Positions 28,468-36,410 of a DNA stretch of 64,000 nucleotides are shown piece by piece; position 1 is the stretch's first letter; the number at the start of each line of letters is the position of its first letter. Position numbers and translations under genes: made by a program. The stretch is from Mucilaginibacter empetricola (GTDB taxonomy: Bacteria; Bacteroidota; Bacteroidia; Sphingobacteriales; Sphingobacteriaceae). The notes under the pieces are model-generated. The model was not told where the DNA came from. It saw only the letters and a list, made by a program, of their open reading frames with translations, and made no database searches. The stretch is from contig NZ_JANUBZ010000002.1 in assembly GCF_024808665.1 (NCBI RefSeq), positions 688,017-752,016 of the forward strand, written 5' to 3'.

Positions 28468-29055
28468 ATGGAAGACCTTTCTCCTTTTATCGAAAATATA
28501 AATCGTAAAACCCGCCTTTCGCCCGAAAATATGGAGCGGTTGACCGCTGCATTCCAGGTGGTGAAGATCAAAAGAAAACAATTGCTCATCCAGCCCGGCT
28601 TTGTCGCCAAATATCGGATTTATGTGTTGAAAGGCGCTTTTCATTCATATGTGATAGATGATAAAGGAAACGAACATACGATACAGTTTGCAGTGGAGGA
28701 CTGGTGGCTTTCGGACTATAACAGCTATATTCACCAAACGCCGGCCACACAGTTTGTAGAAGCCCTGGAAAATAGTATCATTCTCCAGATTGATCACCAG
28801 GCCGAGCAGCAACTCAAAAATACCAATTTGGAATTGGCAACGCTGTTCCGGGTGATGGCAGAACATTCGGCGGCTTACCTTGCGCGGCGCATCGTATCTA
28901 ATTTGACGCAAAGCGCCGAAGAGCGGTATAATGAATTTGTTGCCAAATACCCGCAGGTAGTGCAGCGCCTGCCACAATACGCGCTTGCTTCTTACCTTAA
29001 TATGACCCGCGAGTTCCTATCGAAGATCCGTAACGACAAGGTGCGGAAAAAGTGA
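28468..29055 (+). CDS. Crp/Fnr-family transcriptional regulator
   Basis: The 195-residue protein has a cyclic-nucleotide-binding-like beta-roll (about 20-115: KRKQLLIQPGFVAKYRIYVLKG, FAVEDWWLSDYNSYI), a dimer helix (about 118-145) and a C-terminal helix-turn-helix (RLPQYALASYLNMTREFLSKIRND). No Cys cluster for an iron-sulfur centre is present, so it is not an Fnr-type oxygen sensor; the ligand is unknown. Matching palindromes flank the gene, one upstream and one overlapping its stop codon, which suggests it regulates itself, the divergent ABM gene and the SDR gene 83 bases downstream. Confidence 0.88.
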   Translation: MEDLSPFIENINRKTRLSPENMERLTAAFQVVKIKRKQLLIQPGFVAKYRIYVLKGAFHSYVIDDKGNEHTIQFAVEDWWLSDYNSYIHQTPATQFVEALENSIILQIDHQAEQQLKNTNLELATLFRVMAEHSAAYLARRIVSNLTQSAEERYNEFVAKYPQVVQRLPQYALASYLNMTREFLSKIRNDKVRKK

Positions 29056-29065
29056 ACCAGTTCAC
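29052..29065. promoter_or_regulatory. Candidate Crp/Fnr operator 2, GTGAACCAGTTCAC
   Basis: This copy differs from the one at 28409 only at the centre. It overlaps the TGA stop codon of the regulator gene (29053-29055) and lies 73 bases before the ATG of the SDR gene. Confidence 0.6.
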
Positions 29066-29138
29066 ACGTTTTTCTTAAGTTAGTTCATCGTTCTGCAAGT
29101 ACGATTGCCCCCAACTTTGTGGTCTAAAATTTAATATT

Positions 29139-29891
29139 ATGTCACAAAAATTGAATAATAAAGTAGCCGTTGTTACCGGGGGTAGCAGCGGTATTGGTTT
29201 AGCTATTGCCAAACGTTTTGCACAGGAAGGTGCCAAAGTCGCCATTACTGGCCGCAACCAAAAAACTATCGATCAGGCTATCGCTGAGATTGGGCCTAAC
29301 GGCCTGGGTATCCAGGGCGATGTTTCCAAACTTGATGACCTGACCCGAATTTATCAAACGGTAGCAGACCATTTTGGTAAAGTAGACACACTGATTGTTA
29401 ATGCCGGTGTTTATGTTTTAGCGCCACTGGCAAGTTTTACCGAAGAACAATTTGACCAGGTAAGCGATATCAATTTTAAAGGCGCTTTCTTTTCGGTACA
29501 AAAAGCCCTGCCGGTATTAAAAGACGGCGCGTCAGTAGTGCTGATTTCTTCGACAGTTAACGGCAAGGGTATCCCTAATCATGCGGCTTATTCAGCAACC
29601 AAGGCTGCCGTTCGTTCACTGGCTCGCAGTTTTTCTGCCGACCTTTTGGACCGGAAAATACGGGTCAACACTTTAACCCCCGGACCTGTTGACACCCCGG
29701 TATTTGCTTCGGTAACTGGCAACGCAGAAGAAGCTAAAGCAATGAAAGAGGCCATGGGGAATTTTACGCCGGTTAAACGCGTAGCTATGCCAGAGGAATT
29801 GGCTGCTGCTGCTCTTTACCTGGCCTCGGACGACTCTGCCTTTATGCTGGGTGCCGAGTTATTGCTTGATGGCGGTCTTAGGGATCTCTAA
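29139..29891 (+). CDS. SDR-family NAD(P)-dependent oxidoreductase
   Basis: This classical short-chain dehydrogenase has 250 residues. Visible motifs are the dinucleotide-binding VVTGGSSGIGLAIAKRF (about 12-28), NAGVY (about 89-93), the catalytic serine region VVLISSTVNG, the YSATKAAVRSLA Tyr-x-x-x-Lys pair (about 152-156) and NTLTPGPVDTP. It ends LLLDGGLRDL as usual. The substrate is unknown. A Crp/Fnr-type palindrome precedes it, tying it to the neighbouring redox genes. Confidence 0.92.
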   Translation: MSQKLNNKVAVVTGGSSGIGLAIAKRFAQEGAKVAITGRNQKTIDQAIAEIGPNGLGIQGDVSKLDDLTRIYQTVADHFGKVDTLIVNAGVYVLAPLASFTEEQFDQVSDINFKGAFFSVQKALPVLKDGASVVLISSTVNGKGIPNHAAYSATKAAVRSLARSFSADLLDRKIRVNTLTPGPVDTPVFASVTGNAEEAKAMKEAMGNFTPVKRVAMPEELAAAALYLASDDSAFMLGAELLLDGGLRDL

Positions 29892-30070
29892 TGCTTCCTG
29901 TTTCGGTAGATTGATAGAGTTAAACCCGATGGCTAGTTATCTGCTGCCAGCCATCGGGAATTAACGGTTCACTATTCCGGAATGTCTAATATTTATATTG
30001 AATTGATGGTGAGGCTAAATTCTTCAAATCATCCATAAGTGGTTCCGGAGGCACCCAGCCACGTACACCC
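29892..30070. other. Spacer after the SDR gene
   Basis: It contains a 10-bp inverted repeat (29925-29934 with 29949-29958) without a T-run, possibly a weak terminator, and no ORF I can support. Confidence 0.35.
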
Positions 30071-30114
30071 AAGCGGGCAAGGACGAATTTTCGTCCTTGC
30101 CCGCTTCTTTTTTT
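30071..30114 (+). terminator. Strong hairpin terminator
   Basis: A perfect 16-bp stem AAGCGGGCAAGGACGA pairs with its complement at 30091-30106 around a 4-base turn and is followed by CTTTTTTT. It most likely ends the SDR transcript or that of a lost gene; a trpC-like remnant follows directly. Confidence 0.75.
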
Positions 30115-30118
30115 CTGT

Positions 30119-30223
30119 AATTCATTAAAGGCCAAAGGTTTTAACGAATTACTCATCGGCGAGGACTTTATGAAGCAATCAGACCTGGGATTGACAATGA
30201 AGGAATTTGTAAACGGGCTTTAA
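30119..30223 (+). pseudogene. trpC: Remnant of the 3' end of indole-3-glycerol-phosphate synthase
   Basis: An open frame without a start codon encodes 34 residues and then TAA. It contains SLKAKGFNELLIGEDFMKQ and then MKEFVNGL, which reads as the last helix-strand-helix of TrpC, where GFxGFLIGExFM is the conserved phosphate-binding end. The other ~225 residues are missing; the frame starts just after the terminator at 30071. This looks like a decayed or recombined gene end. Recognition rests on one motif, so confidence is moderate. Confidence 0.55.
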
Positions 30224-30236
30224 TCCCTGGTTTTTA

Positions 30237-30264
30237 TTAACCTTTAATTAACTATTTGTTTACC
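30237..30264 (+). promoter_or_regulatory. Periodic TTAA box C upstream of the phosphoesterase
   Basis: TTAACC at 30237, TTAACT at 30248 and TTTACC at 30259 are exactly 11 bp apart. A weaker second series lies at 30391 (TTAAAC), 30402 (GTAAAC) and 30413 (CTTAAT), about 85 bases before the ATG at 30500. The TTAACC-type units resemble the PHO boxes described for cyanobacterial SphR, and the downstream gene is a phosphoesterase. No good -7 element is at the expected place. Confidence 0.4.
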
Positions 30265-30499
30265 CGGTACGGTATTCCTATCTGTTGCAATAATCAGTCA
30301 CTATAAAATAATATTGCCACTTAAGAAGCTGGTATTCAGAATATAAATAGAACTGTATTCAAAAACTGGAACGTTCCCTTTCTGTTTTTATTAAACTATA
30401 AGTAAACGCTTTCTTAATATAACAGTCATGTAGCAATAATGTTCTGTTCATGCGGGATTGTGATTTTTACATTTAATTAAACATACCCACACCAACCGC

Positions 30500-31924
30500 A
30501 TGAAAAAGAAACATCTACTATTAAAAAATCGCGTTCCGGCAATTATTGCGGGAGCGGTGATTTTAAGCACAGCCTTTTTTGCAAGCTGTAAAAAAAGCAA
30601 TAATAATGACGGTACCGCTTCAAAAGGTACTATCAATAGTGTGAACCACGTTGTAGTTATCTACATGGAAAACCACAGCTTTGATAACCTTTATGGCCAG
30701 TTTGCCGGCGCTAATGGTTTGTCAAATGCAACCGCTGCCAATACAACGCAAGTTAATGGAACAGGTACCGTTTATACTACATTGCCTGCAATTGTTGGTA
30801 CACCGAATGGCAGCCTATTTCCTACAAGTTTAGCAAATACCTATTTCAATATTGACCAATACGTACCTAACGATATCATAACTCCTGATGTTACGCATCG
30901 TTTTTACCAGGAGCCATTGCAAATTGATGGTGGTAAAATGGATAAATATGCTTTTTATAATATCCCGGGTAGTTCTGCCGGTTTAACACAAGGATATTAC
31001 CAAACTGCCCAAATACCTTTATACCATATGGCGGAGCAATATGTACTTTGTGATAACTTCTTCCACAGTGCTTTTGGCGGTTCATTTTTAAATCACCAGT
31101 GGTTAATTGCTGCTGCAAGCCCTACATTCCCTAATGCGCCGGCTTCAGTTATTGCAAACCCTACTTTAGACGCAAACGGCAATATTATTGCGGATAATTT
31201 TGTGACTCCGGCTAACTCTCCTGCGGGTACGCCAGGCGGTTTTGCTGTTAATACCAGTTACTCGGTAAATACACCACATCCAGCAAGCGCAAATCCTGCA
31301 AACTTAGTTCCTAACCAAACAAATCCTACAATTGGTGATCTTTTGACTGCTAAAAATGTATCATGGGCCTGGTTTTCGGGTGGTTGGGACAATGCACTTG
31401 CTGGCCACCCTGATGTAAACTTCCAGTTTCACCATCAGCCATTTGTTTATTATAAAAACTATGCCGATGGTACACAAGCAAAAACAGATCACTTAAAAGA
31501 TGAAACTGTGTTTATCGCTGCTGCTCAAGCCGGTACTTTACCTGCTGTTTCTTTTGTAAAACCTTTAGGTACCTTTAACGAACACGCAGGTTACTCTGAT
31601 GTGGCGCTAGGAGAAAACCATGCACTTGATTTGGTAAATGATGTGTTAAACGGTCCCAATGGGAAAGATTGTGTAATTATTATTACTTATGATGAAAACG
31701 GTGGTTTCTGGGATCACGTTGCGCCGCCTACTATTGATGTGTGGGGACCAGGCACACGTGTACCATGTCTCATTATTTCTCCGTTTGCTAAAAAAGGCTT
31801 TGTCGATCATAATCAATATGAAACTGTAAGTATCCTTTCTTTTATAGAAAAAAGATGGGGATTATCAGCACTTTCAACCCGCGATGCGAAAGCTGATCCA
31901 TTTAGCAATGCTTTTAATTTCTAG
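30500..31924 (+). CDS. PF04185-type phosphoesterase (acid phosphatase / phospholipase C-like) lipoprotein
   Basis: The 474-residue protein starts with a lipoprotein signal (FFASCKKS, Cys at about residue 30) and contains the PF04185 core: VVVIYMENHSFDNLYGQFAG near the N terminus, FNEHAGYSDV and IITYDENGGFWDHVAPP toward the end. These are the metal-binding blocks shared by AcpA-type acid phosphatases and bacterial phospholipases C. It would cut phosphate esters at the cell surface or in the periplasm. TTAA boxes lie upstream and a GAAA-loop terminator downstream. Whether it takes mono- or diesters cannot be decided from the sequence. Confidence 0.88.
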   Translation: MKKKHLLLKNRVPAIIAGAVILSTAFFASCKKSNNNDGTASKGTINSVNHVVVIYMENHSFDNLYGQFAGANGLSNATAANTTQVNGTGTVYTTLPAIVGTPNGSLFPTSLANTYFNIDQYVPNDIITPDVTHRFYQEPLQIDGGKMDKYAFYNIPGSSAGLTQGYYQTAQIPLYHMAEQYVLCDNFFHSAFGGSFLNHQWLIAAASPTFPNAPASVIANPTLDANGNIIADNFVTPANSPAGTPGGFAVNTSYSVNTPHPASANPANLVPNQTNPTIGDLLTAKNVSWAWFSGGWDNALAGHPDVNFQFHHQPFVYYKNYADGTQAKTDHLKDETVFIAAAQAGTLPAVSFVKPLGTFNEHAGYSDVALGENHALDLVNDVLNGPNGKDCVIIITYDENGGFWDHVAPPTIDVWGPGTRVPCLIISPFAKKGFVDHNQYETVSILSFIEKRWGLSALSTRDAKADPFSNAFNF

Positions 31925-31970
31925 GCATTTTTATACCCTGTAACCCACAGGCAAAAATATGACACACATA

Positions 31971-32007
31971 AACAAAGGAGTGGCTGAAAAGCTTCTCCTT
32001 TGTTTGT
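31971..32007 (+). terminator. Terminator after the phosphoesterase gene
   Basis: An outer stem AACAAAGGAG / CTCCTTTGTT and an inner GCT-GAAA-AGC stem-loop are followed by TTGTTT. It ends about 28 bases before the next ATG. Confidence 0.65.
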
Positions 32008-32034
32008 TTACCAAGACTGACTTACCGTTTTTTA

Positions 32035-33852
32035 ATGAAAAAGATTGTTTTTATATCCTTATTGCTTTTATTAATTGTTGGATACACATTCTACTCTTGT
32101 AAATCAACAGTCCACAAGGCGCGTGAAAAAGTAGTTGGGGAGACATTAGTTGCACAGGTTGATAGCATGGCTGCCTGCAAAAACAAATTGCTGGCAGCAG
32201 TTGAAAGTGGTAAGGCTGATGAAAAACAATTGCAGCAGCTTTTTTTACAACTAAGGCTTAGTTATAAAAAAGTTGAATGGGCTGCAGAGTATTTTGACCC
32301 TGCAACCTCCCGGTTTTTTAACGGGCCGCCTGTACAGGAGATTGAAATGTCAAGTGGCCAGGTGTTTGAACCTGCCGGCTTACAGGTAATGGAAGGTTAC
32401 CTTTTCCCGAAGTATAATATCAGTCAAAAAACACAATTAATAAATCAGATTAAGCTATTACAACAGGGCTGCGACAAATATAAAAGCCACTTTGCCAATA
32501 TTGCTATTTTTGACTGGCAGGTATTTGACGCTACCAAACTTGAAGTTTTCAGGATATTATCATTGGGTATTAGCGGATTTGATAATCCGCTCACTTTAAA
32601 AAGTTCGCAGGAGTCGGCTGCCAGTCTTGAAAGTTTGAATACAGTTTTGACTTTGTATGAGGATAGTGTAGGTACAGAAAAACTACCGGAAGAATTTGCC
32701 GGGGCGGTAAGCTATCTTAAACTGCATACCGCTTTTAATTCGTTCGACAGAGCCGAGTTTATAACCCAGTATGGCAATGTTATAACTACCAATATAACCA
32801 GCCTGGAGAAAAAATTAAATGTCCGCGAAATGACCTATAACAGGCTGCTGAATATGGATGCAAAAACCATGTTTGATAAAGATGCGTTCCATCCGGCTGC
32901 TTATGATCCTACTGCTTTTGATCCGGGGCAAACTCCTGATATAGTAGCTAAAAGAATAGTCTTGGGGAAAGCTCTTTTCGCCGATCCTATTCTTTCCGGG
33001 CCACAAATGCGCAGTTGCCAGTCATGCCATCAGCCTGAAAAAGCATTTACCGACGGGCTTGTAAAAAATACGGTGATCGGCAACGATAATAAACTGATAC
33101 GAAGAAATACGCCTACGCTGATAAATGCTGCCCTGCAGGCTGCACAATTTGATGACCTGCGGGCTTCAACCCTGGAAGACCAGTCGCTTGCTGTTGTACA
33201 AAATAAGGAGGAAATGCATGGCTCCATGAAAGTAGCGGCACAACGCCTTTGGGAAAATAAAAATTACCGGGAGCTATTCACCGCCGCCTTCCCTCAAAAA
33301 AACAGAACAAGCATTGATACACTTGAAGTAATGAATGCAATCGGCGCTTATGTACGCAGTCTGGTTGCCCTCAACAGCCGCTTTGACGAATATATGCGCG
33401 GCAATACCCACGCCATGACCGCGCAGGAAATACACGGGTTTAACCTGTTTATGGGTAAGGCCAAATGCGGCACCTGTCACTATATGCCGTTATTTAACGG
33501 CTCGTTTCCGCCGCGATTTGTGTTAATTGAAAGCGAGGTAATTGGCGTACCCAAAACCATAGATGAAACCGCCATTGATACCGATATGGGTAGGTATAAT
33601 GTATTAAAGACGCCCGCCTTTAAGCATGCGTTTAAAATTTCAACTGTACGCAATGCTGCGCTAACGGCACCTTATATGCACAACGGCGTATTTACTACGC
33701 TTGACCAGGTAATGGATTTTTATAACAAAGGCGGTGGTGCGGGCATAGGTTATAAAGTAGAAAACCAAACGCTTGACGCCGGTAAACTAAACCTTACCAA
33801 GCAGGAAAGTGCTGATGTGATCGCTTTTATAAAGAGTTTGAATAGTAAGTAA
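32035..33852 (+). CDS. Di-haem cytochrome c peroxidase (MauG/CcpA-like) lipoprotein
   Basis: The 605-residue protein has a lipoprotein-type signal (FYSCKS, Cys at about residue 22), a helical N-terminal domain of about 240 residues and a C-terminal di-haem peroxidase domain. The haem motifs are CQSCH (328-332) and CGTCH (478-482). Further peroxidase blocks are LGKALFADPILSG, RRNTPTLINAALQ, ENKEEMHGSM-like NKEEMHGSMK, and TVRNAALTAPYMHNGVF near the end. It would reduce peroxide with electrons from the periplasm, or oxidise another substrate as MauG does. The long N-terminal helical domain is an addition to the usual ~330-residue enzyme. Confidence 0.88.
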   Translation: MKKIVFISLLLLLIVGYTFYSCKSTVHKAREKVVGETLVAQVDSMAACKNKLLAAVESGKADEKQLQQLFLQLRLSYKKVEWAAEYFDPATSRFFNGPPVQEIEMSSGQVFEPAGLQVMEGYLFPKYNISQKTQLINQIKLLQQGCDKYKSHFANIAIFDWQVFDATKLEVFRILSLGISGFDNPLTLKSSQESAASLESLNTVLTLYEDSVGTEKLPEEFAGAVSYLKLHTAFNSFDRAEFITQYGNVITTNITSLEKKLNVREMTYNRLLNMDAKTMFDKDAFHPAAYDPTAFDPGQTPDIVAKRIVLGKALFADPILSGPQMRSCQSCHQPEKAFTDGLVKNTVIGNDNKLIRRNTPTLINAALQAAQFDDLRASTLEDQSLAVVQNKEEMHGSMKVAAQRLWENKNYRELFTAAFPQKNRTSIDTLEVMNAIGAYVRSLVALNSRFDEYMRGNTHAMTAQEIHGFNLFMGKAKCGTCHYMPLFNGSFPPRFVLIESEVIGVPKTIDETAIDTDMGRYNVLKTPAFKHAFKISTVRNAALTAPYMHNGVFTTLDQVMDFYNKGGGAGIGYKVENQTLDAGKLNLTKQESADVIAFIKSLNSK

Positions 33853-33884
33853 GTTAGCACCCATTTGGGCGCGCATTATAATTA

Positions 33885-33922
33885 TAAAAAAGCCGTTTCT
33901 ATACATAGAAACGGCTTTTTTA
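33885..33922 (+). terminator. Terminator after the di-haem peroxidase gene
   Basis: A 17-bp stem AAAAAAGCCGTTTCTA / TAGAAACGGCTTTTTT closes on a TACA loop and ends in a T-run, 33 bases after the stop codon. Confidence 0.85.
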
Positions 33923-34340
33923 TTTCTAAACGCAGATTTTGGACTATCTGCAACGCTGACAACCCTTTGAGGTTTACATAATTTATTGTTGAACTCTACT
34001 CAAAATTGTAACAGGTGGTTTTGCGTGTTAAAAAAATCACAGGCAACTGGAATTTTACACTAACTGTTGGTAATAATAAGCAAAGTGATAATTCATGAAA
34101 TTTTAATAAGAAGATAATAATTGATTTTAGTTTAAAGAAAATTATTGTTGCAAATGTTTATGCAGTTTTTTGAGAAAACGCAGTGAATATGATGGTTAAA
34201 TGTTTTTAAAATTGAGATAAATTCAATTTAAACCTTGTTTTATTGGAGTTTTCGCAAGAATTAAAACTGTTTTAAATGTTGCTTAATTGTAATCAAAATG
34301 TATTTAAATTGAATTTTTTGTAAAAAAAATGATACAACCC
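33923..34340. other. Very AT-rich spacer before the second ECF locus
   Basis: No ORF or RNA gene is supported in these ~420 bases. It separates the peroxidase from the second polysaccharide utilisation locus. It has no 11-bp TTAA series like those in the first half of the window. Confidence 0.4.
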
Positions 34341-34373
34341 TTTGTGATACAATAAAAAAAATCCTTAATATTG
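34341..34373 (+). promoter_or_regulatory. Candidate promoter of the second ECF sigma gene
   Basis: TTTG at 34341-34344 and TAATATTG at 34366-34373 are 21 bases apart, close to the Bacteroidota primary-sigma pattern TTTG then TAnnTTTG (one mismatch). The ATG at 34412 follows 38 bases later. Confidence 0.45.
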
Positions 34374-34411
34374 AATTTAATATTTCTTAACTAGATACAC
34401 TAAGGTAAATT

Positions 34412-34981
34412 ATGTTTGGTTACGAGTCGTGTGACGATGTTGAATTAATTGTTTTGTTAAGAAAGGGGGATCTGGACGCTTTTACCGCTATTCATAAACG
34501 GTATTATGGTGTTTTGTATAGTCACGCTTATAAACGATTGCCAGACAGGGAGGAAGTTAAGGATATTTTACAAGAGCTATTCACTTATGTTTGGAACAAT
34601 AAAGAAACCATAAAATTTAATGTTAATCTGCAAGCTTATTTATATACAGCCGTCAGAAATAAAATATTAAATGTGTTTAAGCACCAAAAAATCAAATCAG
34701 ATTATATCACATCATTTGAAGCTTTTTTGGTTAACGATGAACCAACTCCCGACGAAACTTTAAGAATAAAAGAACTGATAAGCATAATTAATGCTGAAGT
34801 ATGTGCATTGCCTCCACAAATGCGGCTCATTTTTGAAATGAGCAGAAATGCCAACCTTTCTCACCAGGAAATTGCCGAAAAATTGCAAATCAGCCCGCTA
34901 ACGGTAAAAAAACAGGTTAATAATTCACTCCGCATATTACGTGTAAAATTAGGAACTCATTTTTTTATGATGTTTTTTTAA
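34412..34981 (+). CDS. ECF-family RNA polymerase sigma factor (FecI-like) 2
   Basis: The 189-residue protein starts at ATG and shows region 2 (FTAIHKRYYGVLYSHAYKRLPDR, EEVKDILQELFTYVWNN) and region 4 (LPPQMRLIFEMSRNANLSHQEIA, EKLQISPLTVKKQVNNSLRIL). It heads the second PUL and should drive the SusC/SusD and glycosidase genes when freed by the FecR 81 bases downstream. Confidence 0.93.
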   Translation: MFGYESCDDVELIVLLRKGDLDAFTAIHKRYYGVLYSHAYKRLPDREEVKDILQELFTYVWNNKETIKFNVNLQAYLYTAVRNKILNVFKHQKIKSDYITSFEAFLVNDEPTPDETLRIKELISIINAEVCALPPQMRLIFEMSRNANLSHQEIAEKLQISPLTVKKQVNNSLRILRVKLGTHFFMMFF

Positions 34982-35062
34982 TTTTTTTTCTTTTTCATCT
35001 ACTCCCTCGCCCGTTATCAATTGTATATGGTATAAATAAGGATAAATACATCCTTTACATAT

Positions 35063-36190
35063 ATGCAACCATCAGATATTGAACAATTATTAGAAAGGTA
35101 TAATCAGGGTATTGCAACGGCAGAAGAGATTGCTTTAGTAGAAACCTGGTATACTAAATACAAAAGTACAGTACCCGATGTACCTCACCAACAACTGGAA
35201 GAAGATCAGCAACAGAGCTTAAATGAACTGATAACTGAAATTACCGGTAAAAACAAAAGAGGGCATTGGCCCACGTTTGCCATAGCGGCTTCTATTCTGT
35301 TTATTCTTTCTTCGGGCGTCTTTTTTTTAATGTTTCACAGGCAGCAACAACCTTTGGCTCTTAACAAACCAGTAAAAGTAAAAAGTGATGTTGCACCCGG
35401 GGGGAATAAGGCAATATTAACTTTATCAAATGGCAGTACTATTGTTTTAACGGGAGCTAAAAATGGTACGCTGGCCAGCCAGGGTAACATGGTTATCAAT
35501 AAAACGGCCGATGGTTTGATTAGTTATGCTGATTCAAAAGAAAATGCCGCGTTAAAAAGCCTGGTTTATAATACTGCAAGCACTCCACGCGGCGGCCAGT
35601 ATCAGTTTGTTTTGGCAGATGGAACTAAGGTTTGGTTAAATTCTGCATCATCAATTAAATACCCGGTACAATTTATTGGTAACGAACGGAAGGTTGAACT
35701 TACAGGTGAAGCCTATTTTGAAGTGGCGCATGACGCTAAGAAACCATTCCGGGTGGTATCTAACGGGCAAACGGTTGAAGTTTTGGGTACCCATTTTAAT
35801 GTAAACGCTTATGGTGATGAGGGCGAAGTTAAAACCACGCTGCTGGAAGGAAGCGTTAAGGTATCATCACAAAATATCAACACTGTTATAAAGCCTGGTG
35901 AGCAGGCGCAATTTGATAACGGAAAAATTAAAGTAAAAAATGTTGATGTAGATGAAGTAGTGGCCTGGAAAAATGGATTTTTCTATTTCGAAGATAATAA
36001 TATTCAGGAAGTTATGCGTCAGCTGGCCCGCTGGTATGATGTAGATATTAAGTACGAGGGTAAATTACCATCAAGAGAGTTTTCGGGCGAAATTTCGAGG
36101 AATGTTAACGCATCGCAGATACTGGATATTTTGAGCTTTAAAAAAATACATTACAAAATTGAAGGAAAAACAATTGTTGTAATGCCTTAA
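35063..36190 (+). CDS. FecR-family anti-sigma factor 2
   Basis: The 375-residue protein has an N-terminal sigma-binding helical part (about 1-70), one membrane helix (about 73-92, FAIAASILFILSSGVFFLMF), the FecR domain (STPRGGQYQFVLADGTKVWLN, VELTGEAYFEVAHDAKKPF, VEVLGTHFNVNAYGDEGEV) and a DUF4974 end (GFFYFEDNNIQEVMRQLARW). It lies between its sigma factor and an STN-containing SusC, the standard trans-envelope signalling order. Confidence 0.94.
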   Translation: MQPSDIEQLLERYNQGIATAEEIALVETWYTKYKSTVPDVPHQQLEEDQQQSLNELITEITGKNKRGHWPTFAIAASILFILSSGVFFLMFHRQQQPLALNKPVKVKSDVAPGGNKAILTLSNGSTIVLTGAKNGTLASQGNMVINKTADGLISYADSKENAALKSLVYNTASTPRGGQYQFVLADGTKVWLNSASSIKYPVQFIGNERKVELTGEAYFEVAHDAKKPFRVVSNGQTVEVLGTHFNVNAYGDEGEVKTTLLEGSVKVSSQNINTVIKPGEQAQFDNGKIKVKNVDVDEVVAWKNGFFYFEDNNIQEVMRQLARWYDVDIKYEGKLPSREFSGEISRNVNASQILDILSFKKIHYKIEGKTIVVMP

Positions 36191-36298
36191 GATAATAACT
36201 AACTAATTACTCATTAAAATTAAAACTGAATGGAAAAAAAATTACAAAAACGACCTTAAAATCTGGTCATCCCCATCTCAGGTTAATTCAAAAAAAAG

Positions 36299-36362
36299 AC
36301 GCACCCCGACGGCAATCGGAATGCGTGTAAATATTTGAGCTAACCCTCCCGAAATTACGGGA
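36299..36362 (+). promoter_or_regulatory. Structured 5' leader of the second STN-SusC gene
   Basis: In the 220-base gap between FecR and SusC, ACGCA (36299-36303) pairs with TGCGT (36322-36326) and CCGA with TCGG inside. A second hairpin pairs TCCCG (36347-36351) with CGGGA (36358-36362). A tiny frame of nine codons starts at 36229 and ends before the first hairpin. Such a leader could tune SusC translation or hold a small RNA target. This is inference from pairing only. Confidence 0.35.
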
Positions 36363-36410
36363 ATATGTTTAGTGTCTCTAACTATCTGTTAACCCAAACT
36401 CAACAAAAGT

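Noticed and set aside
29925..29958. Inverted repeat after the SDR gene as a terminator
   Set aside because: The stem is 10 bp with a 14-base loop and no T-run. The better terminator is at 30071.
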